Positions 8,353 through 18,001 of a DNA stretch of 64,000 nucleotides are shown piece after piece. The stretch is from an uncultured Nostoc sp. (GTDB lineage: Bacteria > Cyanobacteriota > Cyanobacteriia > Cyanobacteriales > Nostocaceae). The notes under the pieces were generated by a model that was not told the origin of the DNA, searched no databases, and saw only the letters and a program-made list of their open reading frames with translations. The DNA lies in NCBI RefSeq assembly GCF_937863485.1, contig NZ_CALMFY010000113.1, forward strand, positions 67,860 to 131,859, given 5' to 3'. Within the stretch, counting starts at the first letter, position 1. Every line of letters begins with the position of its first letter. The position numbers were made by a program, and so were the translations under genes.

Positions 8353-9030
8353 CTATGCCATTTGATTTTCAATCGCCCACCGCGCTAGTTCAGTGCGGTT
8401 GTGTAGATTGGTTTTGCCCAACATATTGGACACATGGCTTTCAACTGTACGCTGACTAACATTAAGTTCTTCAGCAATTTCCCGGTTAGCTAAACCCCTA
8501 GCGACAAACTGGACTACTTTCAGTTCGGTTGGGGTTAACTGCACATCGAAGGGAACCTGGATGCGGGAACTGTTTTCGCCTCCTTTTGCTTGGTGTTCTT
8601 TCCAACGGATAGTTTGTTTCAGCGAGGATTCAACTTGTGCTACGAGTTCTTCTGGTTCAAAGGGTTTGACCATATAAACATCAGCACCTTTATTTAAACC
8701 CTTAACTCGGTCTGCACTTTGTCCCTTAGCTGAAAGGAAAAGAACCGGAATCCAGCTGGTGCGTTCGTTTTGCCGGACTTGTTCCACAAAAGTATATCCG
8801 TCCATTTCCGGCATCATCACGTCGCAGATAATCATGTCTGGAACATCTTGCTCTAAAATTTCCAGAGCTTCACGTCCATTTTCGGCGGTGATGACTTCGT
8901 ATCCCCGGAATTCCAAGTAATCCTTCACCAGCAAGATGAGGTTAGGGTCATCATCAATCAATAGAAGTCGTTTGTGATCTTTCATGCTGGGCTCTTTCAT
9001 AGCAGTGGCACTTGTCGCGCTTCGGTCCAT
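8353..9030 (-). CDS. NarL/FixJ-type response regulator (receiver + LuxR HTH)
   Basis: About 225 residues from the ATG at 9030; a start at 8985 (MKDHKRLLLIDDD) is equally possible. The receiver domain has the acidic pocket IDDDP, the phospho-acceptor aspartate in IICDVMMPEMDGY (about residue 70), and the conserved lysine in YMVKPFEPEEL. A LuxR-type helix-turn-helix (LTPTELKVVQFVARG, then NREIAEELNVSQRTVESHVS) fills the C-terminus. The domain layout matches the cyanobacterial/plastid Ycf29/Rre1 group as well as other NarL-type regulators; I do not assign it to one. No sensor kinase is adjacent, so the input is unknown. Confidence 0.85.
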   Translation of the reverse strand: MDRSATSATAMKEPSMKDHKRLLLIDDDPNLILLVKDYLEFRGYEVITAENGREALEILEQDVPDMIICDVMMPEMDGYTFVEQVRQNERTSWIPVLFLSAKGQSADRVKGLNKGADVYMVKPFEPEELVAQVESSLKQTIRWKEHQAKGGENSSRIQVPFDVQLTPTELKVVQFVARGLANREIAEELNVSQRTVESHVSNMLGKTNLHNRTELARWAIENQMA

Positions 9031-9357
9031 CAAAGTCTTGAATATTTATCCTCTATGGTGGGTTATTCGAGATGTTGTCCTTTTTCCTACTTAACTTGCC
9101 TTTGCTGTCTCGAAGTCTCAAAAATGCCGAGCACTTTTAATAGACTAGTAGCTCGATAGCAAAAGTCCAGCAAGGATACGTATAGCAGTAGTATCTATAA
9201 TGCGCTATTATATATCGCTTTGAAAGGGGCGGGGTAAAAAACACTGATTCAATAATAATCTTTCTGACTCACAAGTAAGTATTGGCTTAAAGATGACCCT
9301 ACCTCAAAACAACCCGCACTTTCTTAAAGCTTACTGCTATAACATATCCTTCGGTTG
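9031..9357. other. Intergenic region, no gene seen
   Basis: 327 bases upstream of the response regulator gene and downstream of the ferredoxin-like pseudogene. It probably holds the regulator's promoter. No strong repeat or hairpin was found. Confidence 0.5.
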
Positions 9358-9835
9358 TTAAGCCTCTATAAGGTGTTCACAAGAAACTAGGGGAGTTTTT
9401 GGCAAAGGATGGGTTGAAAACGCATATTCTTCTACCACCTTATTGCCTATTAAGTGTTCTCGGATGAGCCGCAGGGTAACTTCCGGGTTTGCTTGGCGAT
9501 ACCAGGCCCCATCGGCGTAAACCACCATTATGAGTCCAGAACAACAAACGCGCAAGCAGTTGGCTTTAGTTCTAAAGACAGACGCAAATGGGATAACTTT
9601 GTTGCGGCTCATCAAGTTTTAACTCTTTAAGTCGCTTTTTGAAGTATTCCCAGGATTCCAGACTAGCTCGTTTTGAGCAGCAGTTAGCAATTGTCTGGTC
9701 AGCGCAAATAAAAATGTGTCGCTGAATTTTTGCAAGTCCTAAAGTTTCTACACAATTACTCAGGGTTTGATGTTCGACAGACTTAGTGGTTTTGGGGATT
9801 TTATGGCTAGACTGGATCACTGTATTGTTACTCAT
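9358..9835 (-). pseudogene. Thioredoxin-like [2Fe-2S] ferredoxin, frameshifted
   Basis: Two overlapping minus-strand frames join into one protein. The 5' frame starts at 9835 (MSNNTVIQSSHKIPKTTKSV) and includes RHIFICADQTIANCC. The 3' frame continues FRTKANCLRVCCSGLIMVVY and ends YAFSTHPLPKTPLVS. Together they give the cysteine pairs and VVYADGAWY signature of the thioredoxin-fold (2Fe-2S) ferredoxin family. The break falls at a tandem duplication AGAC-AGAC (plus strand 9576-9583); removing one copy restores one frame of about 155 residues (SYPICVFRTKANCL). As written, the first frame stops soon after the duplication, before the second cysteine pair. Either a genuine recent pseudogene or a sequencing error. 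Confidence 0.75.
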
Positions 9836-9982
9836 TGAGCGGCTCCCTGATTACAGTTCTATAACAATTTCCAAGCTTTGCAAATAAAGTTGACCAGATA
9901 AAAATATTCGTAACTTACGGAACGGAACCTAAAAACTAGAATTAATTAGGCATTTATACTTAAGTACCCTGATGCTCTTCTA

Positions 9983-9998
9983 GTTCGGGAACCCGTAC
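9983..9998 (+). promoter_or_regulatory. K-box upstream of groESL
   Basis: GTTCGG-GAAC-CCGTAC matches the published cyanobacterial K-box consensus GTTCGG-NNAN-CCNNAC at every fixed position. The K-box was described as a light- and heat-responsive element of cyanobacterial groE promoters that works apart from HrcA/CIRCE. It lies 84 bases before the groES start. Confidence 0.75.
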
Positions 9999-10009
9999 TC
10001 AAGGAATTC

Positions 10010-10039
10010 TTGCCATTGGACGCCACTTTTCGGTAGATT
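10010..10039 (+). promoter_or_regulatory. Possible sigma70-type promoter of groESL
   Basis: TTGCCA (10010-10015) and TAGATT (10034-10039) are separated by 18 bases, with the second box touching the CIRCE element. This arrangement would let HrcA block transcription start. No other equally good pair is seen between the K-box and CIRCE. Confidence 0.5.
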
Positions 10040-10064
10040 AGCACTCAGGAGTTGAGAGTGCTAA
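10038..10064. promoter_or_regulatory. CIRCE operator (HrcA site)
   Basis: TTAGCACTC, a 9-base spacer, then GAGTGCTAA: a perfect match to CIRCE, the binding site of the heat-shock repressor HrcA. It lies directly upstream of the groES ribosome-binding site (GGAGG, 10070-10074). hrcA itself is not in the window. Confidence 0.95.
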
Positions 10065-10081
10065 ACTCTGGAGGAAATAAT

Positions 10082-10393
10082 ATGGCTGCTTTATCTTTAA
10101 GCGTTTCTACAGTTAAACCTTTGAGCGATCGCGTTTTCGTAAAAGTGAACGCCTCTGAGGAAAAGACCGCAGGTGGTTTGTATTTGCCCGATACCGCCAA
10201 GGAAAAGCCCCAGGTAGGGGAAGTAGTTGCCCTTGGTCCTGGCAAGCGTAACGATGACGGTAGCCGTCAGGAATTGGAAATTAAAGTCGGTGATAAGGTG
10301 CTGTACTCGAAGTACGCTGGCACCGACATCAAGCTCGGCACCGAAGAATATGTACTGCTTTCTGAAAAAGATATTTTAGCAGTCGTTATCTAA
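10082..10393 (+). CDS. groES: Co-chaperonin GroES
   Basis: A 103-residue GroES heptamer subunit that caps the GroEL ring during ATP-driven protein folding. [10 protein letters not shown], the mobile loop [18 protein letters not shown], and [20 protein letters not shown] are conserved. The frame is open back to 10052, but the ATG at 10082 follows an ideal GGAGGAAATAAT ribosome site and gives the family length. It is controlled by the K-box and CIRCE sites just upstream and is followed by groL after 165 bases. Confidence 0.97.
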   Translation: MAALSLSVSTVKPLSDRVFVKVNASEEKTAGGLYLPDTAKEKPQVGEVVALGPGKRNDDGSRQELEIKVGDKVLYSKYAGTDIKLGTEEYVLLSEKDILAVVI

Positions 10394-12193
<1,800 letters not shown>

Positions 12194-12216
12194 TACTTTG
12201 TAGTTACATAATTTGT

Positions 12217-12255
12217 AAAAACAGCTGCTTCCTTTATGGAGGCGGCTGTTTTTTT
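12217..12255 (+). terminator. Intrinsic terminator of groESL
   Basis: AAAAACAGCTGCTTCC pairs, with minor mismatches, with GGAGGCGGCTGTTTTT around a short TTTAT loop, ending in a run of T. It begins 24 bases after the groL stop. Confidence 0.85.
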
Positions 12256-12280
12256 GTGTCAGGAGAAGAGGAAGAGGGTG

Positions 12281-12585
12281 AGTTACGATAACGCTTGTAA
12301 ATATTTAGCTTGGCGGGTTTGTGGTTTGAAAAGGATTTGGTTCGGCAATTTTTACGGGAGGATATTATGAAAGAATCTGTAATTTATCAAGATATCGTTC
12401 AAAAAGAAGCTTTTAAATTGATTAGTCGTCACCTGAAACGGCGCTTTGGTGATATTGATACATTATTATTTGAGCAGGTTCGGAATTTATCTGCTAAACA
12501 GTTAGATGAGTTAGGAGAAGATTTGCTTGATTTTTCTGAAGTTGCTGATTTGGTAGCTTGGTTAGAACAGCAGGAACAAGCTTAA
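12281..12585 (+). pseudogene. Remnant of a DUF4351 / Rpn-family (PD-(D/E)XK nuclease-like) protein with internal deletion
   Basis: Two pieces of one family lie in adjacent frames. 12281-12310 reads SYDNACKYLA, close to the usual N-terminus (RYDNxCKYLAE) of cyanobacterial Rpn/DUF4351 proteins. From 12310, in another frame, it reads AGLWFEKDLVRQFLREDIMK and then ESVIYQDIVQKEAFKLISRH, the junction and C-terminal DUF4351 region. The nuclease core between them is missing. A short product could still start at the ATG at 12367, which has a good GGGAGG site, giving 72 residues that contain only the DUF4351 helices. I infer a decayed gene; the residual small product may or may not be made. Confidence 0.6.
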
Positions 12586-12613
12586 TCAAAATGAATAACA
12601 ACCCCCTTTATTA

Positions 12614-12841
12614 CTAAGAGCGGTTAAGAAAATCTTCAGGTTCAATACCAGCTTGCTTTAAAATTGCACGTAATATTCCTTCTGGCATATCACCAGAATG
12701 ATTGGGAATAGTAGTGTAACGATTAGTTTCAGGATTAAACCAGATTTCATGACTCCCTGCGGCTTGACAATGAAACACAAAGCCAAAGGTTTTTAAGATT
12801 TTGATAATCTGTCTGTAGCTAAACCCAGCTAGCCGTCCCAT
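12614..12841 (-). CDS. hicA: HicA-type toxin (mRNA interferase)
   Basis: A 75-residue HicA-fold protein with a double-stranded-RNA-binding-like topology that cleaves mRNA when free of antitoxin. The start SYRQIIKILKTFGFVFHCQA and the catalytic histidine in GSHEIWFNP (residue 31) are characteristic; TTIPNHSGDMPEGILRAILK is the conserved second half. It lies seven bases downstream of the antitoxin gene and is surely co-transcribed with it. The antitoxin-first order is one of the two known hic arrangements. It sits beside a decayed DUF4351 gene. Confidence 0.88.
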   Translation of the reverse strand: MGRLAGFSYRQIIKILKTFGFVFHCQAAGSHEIWFNPETNRYTTIPNHSGDMPEGILRAILKQAGIEPEDFLNRS

Positions 12842-12848
12842 GAATTGA

Positions 12849-13079
12849 CTACTGACTTACAACTAAAGGATAGTTAAATTGTTTGGCTATTGGTTGCAAA
12901 TAATCTAGTTCTTGATCCGGAGATTGTGCTTCTAATAACTTACGTGCTACATCACGAGCAATTTCTAAAGTTTCAGCAACAGTCCGTCCTTGAGCTACTA
13001 AACCTTGAAGTTCATCAGATGTTGCTAAATAAACGCCTTCAGGTAATTTCTCAATGTGGATGTTTAGCAATCTTTCCAT
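12849..13079 (-). CDS. hicB: HicB-type antitoxin
   Basis: A 76-residue partner of HicA. The first half (MERLLNIHIEKLPEGVYLAT, then SDELQGLVAQGRTVAETLEI) is the partly degraded RNase-H-like HicB fold that binds and blocks HicA. There is no separate helix-turn-helix domain, unlike longer HicB proteins, so any autoregulation may be through the pair. It ends seven bases before hicA. Confidence 0.83.
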   Translation of the reverse strand: MERLLNIHIEKLPEGVYLATSDELQGLVAQGRTVAETLEIARDVARKLLEAQSPDQELDYLQPIAKQFNYPLVVSQ

Positions 13080-13322
13080 TTTTGTAGGCAGTTATTACGT
13101 TTTGACCACTTTCGTTTCTATCGTATCGCTTTTCAGAACTACAGCGATCGCACGATATTTTACCTTTACATAAAAACCCATGAGCCAAATTAATCCTGAA
13201 ACAGCTCCCTTACATACCTGAAACCCACTCAACCGATTTTCTGACAGAGCATTTAAAAATAAAAATGGGAATCATAAGAAGTAGGGTGTGTTAATTCACT
13301 CTCAATAAATATCAGAATTCAC

Positions 13323-14261
13323 ATGGCACAACCAAAATATGAAGGTTATTGCGAATGCACTCCTACCAAATTAGTCCGAGAAAAGTTTGGAGATGTCAAT
13401 GTTTTTGCACAAAATGCTAAATCACTCTTAACAAAAGCTACTGGTTTTATTGGTGATTATGATTTTACTCTAAATCCTTACAGGGGATGTCAATACGGTT
13501 GTAGTTATTGCTATGCTGCTGCTTTTACCCCTAATGCTCAAATGCGCGAAGATTGGGGTAAATGGGTAATTTTTAAGGAAAATTCTGCTGAAATTTTAGC
13601 GAAGGAATTAAAAAAATGGTATGAAAAGAATCCCCAGATTCCTCCTAGTATATACATGAGTAGTGTTACTGATCCTTATCAACCACTTGAGTCTAAACAT
13701 CAACTGACTCGTCGATTGTTAGATGTAATGCTTGATGTGAGAATTGACGGTTATCCAACTCCAACTTTGGTGATTCAAACTCGTAGCCCAATTATTACTA
13801 GAGATATTGATTATTTACAACGATTTAAGCGATTGCGAATTAATATGAGCATTCCCACTGGGAGTGAATTAGTGAGAAAAGATTTTGAACCGCGATCGCC
13901 CAGTATTAAAGCCAGATTAAATGCCATCACTAAAATTAAACAAAGTATTGATTATTTCAAAGGTTTTCTTCCCAAAATTTCTATCACTATTACCCCTCTA
14001 CTTCCTACTTTACCAACTGATGAAGCTACTTTTATTGACAAACTAGCCATCGCCGATAGAGTTGTAATTCAAGCTTTTCATCCAAGCCAGAGTCGTTCTC
14101 TTATGGCATCAACTCGCCAAGAAGCTGAAGAAATTAAACAAAAATACGCTTGGTGGTATGAGGATGAGAAATTAAGCTATATGAAATTTAAGGAAAAATT
14201 AGTTTCTCGGCTTCCAGGTGTAGAAATTATGGAAGGTAAAGAGGGATTTGGTTATGAATAA
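13323..14261 (+). CDS. Radical SAM protein, SPL-like family
   Basis: 312 residues. The cluster motif C56-x3-C60-x2-C63 (GCQYGCSYCYAAAF) binds the [4Fe-4S] cluster that cleaves S-adenosylmethionine. YMSSVTDPYQPLESKHQLTR and LVIQTRSPIITRDIDYL are typical of the group annotated as SPL family radical SAM proteins, related to spore photoproduct lyase, the thymine-dimer repair enzyme of spore formers; the cyanobacterial substrate is unknown. The stop overlaps the following methyltransferase gene by eight bases (ATGAATAA), so the two are translationally coupled. Catalytic type is confident; the reaction is not. Confidence 0.85.
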   Translation: MAQPKYEGYCECTPTKLVREKFGDVNVFAQNAKSLLTKATGFIGDYDFTLNPYRGCQYGCSYCYAAAFTPNAQMREDWGKWVIFKENSAEILAKELKKWYEKNPQIPPSIYMSSVTDPYQPLESKHQLTRRLLDVMLDVRIDGYPTPTLVIQTRSPIITRDIDYLQRFKRLRINMSIPTGSELVRKDFEPRSPSIKARLNAITKIKQSIDYFKGFLPKISITITPLLPTLPTDEATFIDKLAIADRVVIQAFHPSQSRSLMASTRQEAEEIKQKYAWWYEDEKLSYMKFKEKLVSRLPGVEIMEGKEGFGYE

Positions 14262-15537
14262 CCCTATCGTAAATTGGTGGCGAAGTCAGCAGTTCAAATT
14301 ATCTTTAAAACGCGGGGATATCCGGCGTGCAGTGCAACTATTGCAAGAGATTCAAAAATCAGGTGCAACATTCTCATGGTTAGAAAAACTATTTAGGGAT
14401 AAACTTCAACTTGAACGTTATTCCCAAGAATATAAACGACAAACAGAAACTTTAACTAAACAACTAACAGAAGCATCCCAGCAAAAAGATGATATCATAT
14501 TAATCCCAGATAAGGAATTTGTTAAATATATCTATAAAGTTTTTAATTTAATACAGCACGATGAATGGAAACTGCAATCTACTGGTATTGATGAACGAAT
14601 ATTTGATGATTTTGAATCAAGGCTAGTTGAATATCTCAAAGAAGAATTTAGCAAGATTCCTGACAAAAAGTTATTTATTAAACTCGAAGACGCTCTTGAG
14701 GATATTAATAACTTAAAAATTGGACAAGACCCAGACTATCGTTTTAGTCTAACTCCTCATGTCTACTTCATGAAGTATTTTTTAGAAAATGTATATTGCA
14801 TATATTTAGCTTGGTTTCTCATTTACCAAGATGCTTTACTACCAAGTAAGGTTAATATCCTTGATATTGCAGCAGGCCCAGGAACAGTTGCTTATGGTTT
14901 AGCTTTATTTCTCCAAAGTAGTAGCGGTTTTTTTCATATGCCGCAAATGCACATATCTTACTACTCTTTAGAAAAACAAGATACTTTCCAGTTTCGTGGA
15001 CTTCAGTTTTGGCGACGATATATAGAGTCGCGTCTAACCACAGTGAATGCTTACTTCCGCTTTGTTACTACTGATATTTTTACTTGGGAAACTCAATCGA
15101 ATAATCTACCCAAAGACTTTTTCGACTTTATCGTAATTTCCCACTGCTTCTTTGCAGATCCAGTCAAGAGGGTTGAAGCTAATAATACTTACAAGCAAAT
15201 ATTTGTCAGTAGTTTAAAAGATTCAGGTTATATTCTGCTAATTGTGCAAGATAAGAAGTTATTCAAAATTTACGATGTTCACCAAGTTGAAAACCAAGAG
15301 CAAGAAAAAAATGTAGTGGATAAATTTCTCGCAGAACTTGGATTAGAGTTAGTCTGGTATAAATATCTTACCTCAACAGGTTCAAGAACATCTTTGTCCG
15401 GTGCTGATTTTGCTAAGTTTGCTCAAGATAAGTTACCAAAAAAACTGTATATGAGTCCAATACTGCAACAGTTTTTTGGTCAGAAGTATCAGTCAAACTA
15501 TACATTAGATGATTATGTAATTTTGGCGAGAAAATAA
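14254..15537 (+). CDS. SAM-dependent methyltransferase-like protein
   Basis: 427 residues from the ATG at 14254, which overlaps the radical SAM stop; a TTG two codons earlier is less likely. The N-terminal third (to about residue 150) is helical and charged. A Rossmann methyltransferase domain begins with motif I ILDIAAGPGTVAYGLALF; DFFDFIVISHCFF fits motif IV. No substrate-binding signature was recognised. Coupling to a radical SAM protein suggests the two enzymes act on the same molecule, but this is inference. Base composition is A+T-richer than housekeeping genes nearby. Confidence 0.68.
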   Translation: MNNPIVNWWRSQQFKLSLKRGDIRRAVQLLQEIQKSGATFSWLEKLFRDKLQLERYSQEYKRQTETLTKQLTEASQQKDDIILIPDKEFVKYIYKVFNLIQHDEWKLQSTGIDERIFDDFESRLVEYLKEEFSKIPDKKLFIKLEDALEDINNLKIGQDPDYRFSLTPHVYFMKYFLENVYCIYLAWFLIYQDALLPSKVNILDIAAGPGTVAYGLALFLQSSSGFFHMPQMHISYYSLEKQDTFQFRGLQFWRRYIESRLTTVNAYFRFVTTDIFTWETQSNNLPKDFFDFIVISHCFFADPVKRVEANNTYKQIFVSSLKDSGYILLIVQDKKLFKIYDVHQVENQEQEKNVVDKFLAELGLELVWYKYLTSTGSRTSLSGADFAKFAQDKLPKKLYMSPILQQFFGQKYQSNYTLDDYVILARK

Positions 15538-15614
15538 TGATAAATTGCAGATAAAGTAGCAGAGAATGTATGAAATAAATATAAGGTACGTGAACTTTAA
15601 TCTTGAATTTATAA

Positions 15615-16454
15615 ATGACTTGCAACTCACAAACAGCAGAAGGTTGGCATGGCAAACTTAATTTAGTCTATGCCGATCGCCAAGGTGCAACCCAACTAAT
15701 TTATAATCACCAACAAGCGCCCCTGAAGGTACAACGCCCATTTTATCCGGAAGGGGAAAAAGTTTGTCATAGTGTCATTTTACATACAGCTGGGGGAATG
15801 GTGGGAGGCGATCGCTTATCCTCTAACATCCACCTCCAACCCCAAGCCCAAGCCTTAATCACCACAGCGGCTGCAAGCAAGATATATCGCAGCAATGGCT
15901 TACAAGCTAGACAAACCATCCAAATGCAAGCTGATGTTAATGCATGTTTAGAATGGTTGCCGCAAGAGACAATTTTATTTAACGGTGCGATTTATCGGCA
16001 AGATTTACGGGTAGAATTAGCAACCGGGGCTAGTTGGTTAGGCTGGGAAATTACCCGATTTGGTCGCAGTGCTAGAGGAGAAAAATTCTTGCAAGGGGAA
16101 TGGCGATCGCACACCGAAATTTGGCAACAAGGCGTTCCTTTATGGATTGATCGACAATGTTTACTGGGTAGTGAAGACATTTTTCACAGTCCCCACGGCT
16201 TGGCTGGAAAACCAATAGTAGGTAGTCTAGTTTGGATTGGTGGTGCAGTTTCAGCAGAAATCGCCGAAAAAACGCGAAATTTATGGTATGGGGAAGGAGA
16301 AGCGGGTGTTACCAGGTTACAACATGGATTATTGTGTCGATATCGCGGTTCTTCCACATCTGAGGTGAGAAACTGGTTTATTAATGTTTGGCAGCTGCTG
16401 CGAGTTTCTTTTTTAAATCGTGGTAATTGTATACCAAGAGTCTGGCAGGTTTAA
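15615..16454 (+). CDS. ureD: Urease accessory protein UreD
   Basis: A 279-residue UreD/UreH scaffold which, with UreF and UreG, delivers nickel to the urease apoenzyme. LNLVYADRQGATQLIYNHQQ, KVQRPFYPEGEKVCHSVILH, GGMVGGDRLS and LITTAAASKIYRSNG are strongly conserved, and it ends CIPRVWQV. It is first in the urease cluster but is separated from ureA by a 195-base repeat-rich spacer. ureE, ureF and ureG are not in the window. Confidence 0.95.
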   Translation: MTCNSQTAEGWHGKLNLVYADRQGATQLIYNHQQAPLKVQRPFYPEGEKVCHSVILHTAGGMVGGDRLSSNIHLQPQAQALITTAAASKIYRSNGLQARQTIQMQADVNACLEWLPQETILFNGAIYRQDLRVELATGASWLGWEITRFGRSARGEKFLQGEWRSHTEIWQQGVPLWIDRQCLLGSEDIFHSPHGLAGKPIVGSLVWIGGAVSAEIAEKTRNLWYGEGEAGVTRLQHGLLCRYRGSSTSEVRNWFINVWQLLRVSFLNRGNCIPRVWQV

Positions 16455-16630
16455 AACGTAGACGCGTAGCGGTGAGGGGGTCGCAGTCTTCTCTACGAGA
16501 CGCTCCGCGAAGGCGGTTCTCGTCGATTGCGTTAGCGCAAGCGGTAGCGACGAAGGAGCGTCACCCCCGAACCCGTTGGCGCAGCCTCTCCAAGAGTTGG
16601 GCTTGCCGCAGGCTACCACAGAGGCGCAGA
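16455..16630. repeat. GC-rich interspersed repeat element between ureD and ureA
   Basis: Clustered motifs typical of dispersed cyanobacterial repeats: CTCTACGAGACGCTCCGCGA, GCGTTAGCGCAAGCGGTAGC, GGAGCGTCACCCCCGAACCC and AGGCTACCACAGAGGCGCAG. Several arms are mutually complementary (GTGAGGGGGTCGC/GCGTCACCCCC; GACGCTCC/GGAGCGTC), so it can fold extensively. An open frame passes through it, but its Arg/Ser-rich product is only translated repeat. Confidence 0.75.
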
Positions 16631-16649
16631 GAACACAGAGGAGATAGGA

Positions 16650-16952
16650 ATGCAATTGACGCCGCAGGAAAAAGATAAGCTATTAATTTTTACTGCTGCT
16701 TTATTAGCAGAAAGACGTAAAGGAAGGGGTTTGAAACTGAATTATCCCGAAGCAGTTGCTTATATTTCTGCTGCCATTTTAGAAGGTGCAAGGGATGGGC
16801 AAACTGTAGCTGAATTAATGACTTATGGTACAACTCTATTGACGCGGAATGATGTCATGGAAGGGATACCTGAAATGGTGCATGAAGTACAGGTAGAAGC
16901 TACTTTTCTTGATGGCACAAAGTTAGTAACAGTACATAATCCAATTCGTTAA
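16650..16952 (+). CDS. ureA: Urease gamma subunit
   Basis: A 100-residue UreA, the smallest of the three structural subunits of urease, which hydrolyses urea to ammonia and carbamate. Start [20 protein letters not shown] and middle [20 protein letters not shown] are diagnostic, with the ending [15 protein letters not shown] ribosome site precedes the ATG. It is 21 bases from ureB. Confidence 0.97.
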   Translation: MQLTPQEKDKLLIFTAALLAERRKGRGLKLNYPEAVAYISAAILEGARDGQTVAELMTYGTTLLTRNDVMEGIPEMVHEVQVEATFLDGTKLVTVHNPIR

Positions 16953-16973
16953 GTTTAGAACTTTAAATTTATT

Positions 16974-17288
16974 ATGATTCCTGGGCAAATTATCACACCA
17001 GAAGGTGAAATTGAACTAAATGTTGGTCGTCCAACTATAAAATTGCAAGTGGCAAATACAGGCGATCGCCCCATACAAATCGGTTCCCATTATCACTTTT
17101 ATGAAGTTAACACTGCCTTACATTTTGACAGAGAACAAGGCCGAGGAATGCGCCTCGATATCCCCGCAGGAACCGCAGTTCGCTTTGAACCAGGCGACGA
17201 AAAAGAAGTAACTTTAGTCCCCTTAGTTGGTACTCGCCAAATCTACGGCTTCAACGCCAAAATTAACGGAAACTTGCCACTAATCTAA
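16974..17288 (+). CDS. ureB: Urease beta subunit
   Basis: A 104-residue UreB structural subunit. [53 protein letters not shown] and [12 protein letters not shown] are the conserved blocks. It lies between ureA and a Coq4-like gene (31 bases downstream) in the same orientation, so all are likely one transcript. Confidence 0.97.
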   Translation: MIPGQIITPEGEIELNVGRPTIKLQVANTGDRPIQIGSHYHFYEVNTALHFDREQGRGMRLDIPAGTAVRFEPGDEKEVTLVPLVGTRQIYGFNAKINGNLPLI

Positions 17289-17319
17289 AATAGACTCAGA
17301 CATTGATTGAGGATTTTAT

Positions 17320-17988
17320 ATGTTAACAGCAGAACAGCGACGCATCAGCCGTGATTTTAAAACTATATTGAAATCAATGGTGTGTCTGTTTAGAGAACCA
17401 ACTAATCTAGACTATGTTTATAATCTGGAAGATGAGTTGCGTTACACTCAGGCAAGCTTATTAGCTGTTGAGTGGTTAAAAACTCAACCGCAAGTATCAC
17501 TGTTGATTCAAGAACGTTATATTGCACCATCTCCTAATATCGAAGTATTACTGCAATATCCTGAAGACTCATTAGGATATGCCTACGCATCTTATATTAA
17601 AAAATCGGGTTTTGACCCCGCTTTTTATCGTCAAATGCAAGTAGAAGACGATGTGAGTTATGTGCTGTTACGCAGCCGTCAGACTCATGATATTTGGCAT
17701 GTAGTTACAGGTTTTAAAACTGATGGACTGGGAGAACTAGGTCTTAAAGCTTTTGAATTAGCCCAAACCCGGAGAAATTTAGCTGTTTTCTTAGTAGGAG
17801 GCGGGTTATTATCCATCCTCGTAAAAGCGCCAGATGTTCTCCCTAATTTATTAGAACAGATAGCTGTCGGTTACACAATGGGTTCAAAAGCAAAACCATT
17901 ATTAGCGCAAAAGTGGGAAGAACATTGGGATAAACCTTTATTAGAATGGAGAACTGAATTAGGAATTGATTTAGATATTTTAAATTAA
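17320..17988 (+). CDS. Coq4-family protein inside the urease cluster
   Basis: 222 residues. The Coq4 metal-binding signature HDxxH-x11-E is complete: H123-D124-I-W-H127 and E139 in [20 protein letters not shown]. In eukaryotes Coq4 binds zinc and acts in the ubiquinone synthesis complex; recent work ascribes it oxidative decarboxylation of a quinone-ring precursor. Cyanobacteria make plastoquinone rather than ubiquinone, so the role here is open. It sits 31 bases after ureB and 13 before ureC, clearly within the operon. The rest is mainly helical, with a hydrophobic stretch at 160-180 ([19 protein letters not shown]). Confidence 0.82.
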   Translation: MLTAEQRRISRDFKTILKSMVCLFREPTNLDYVYNLEDELRYTQASLLAVEWLKTQPQVSLLIQERYIAPSPNIEVLLQYPEDSLGYAYASYIKKSGFDPAFYRQMQVEDDVSYVLLRSRQTHDIWHVVTGFKTDGLGELGLKAFELAQTRRNLAVFLVGGGLLSILVKAPDVLPNLLEQIAVGYTMGSKAKPLLAQKWEEHWDKPLLEWRTELGIDLDILN

Positions 17989-18001
17989 AAGGAATGAGAT
18001 A

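Noticed and set aside
16427-16678. An 83-residue Arg/Ser-rich frame between ureD and ureA
   Set aside because: It is a translation of the dispersed GC-rich repeat; it overlaps both ureD and ureA.
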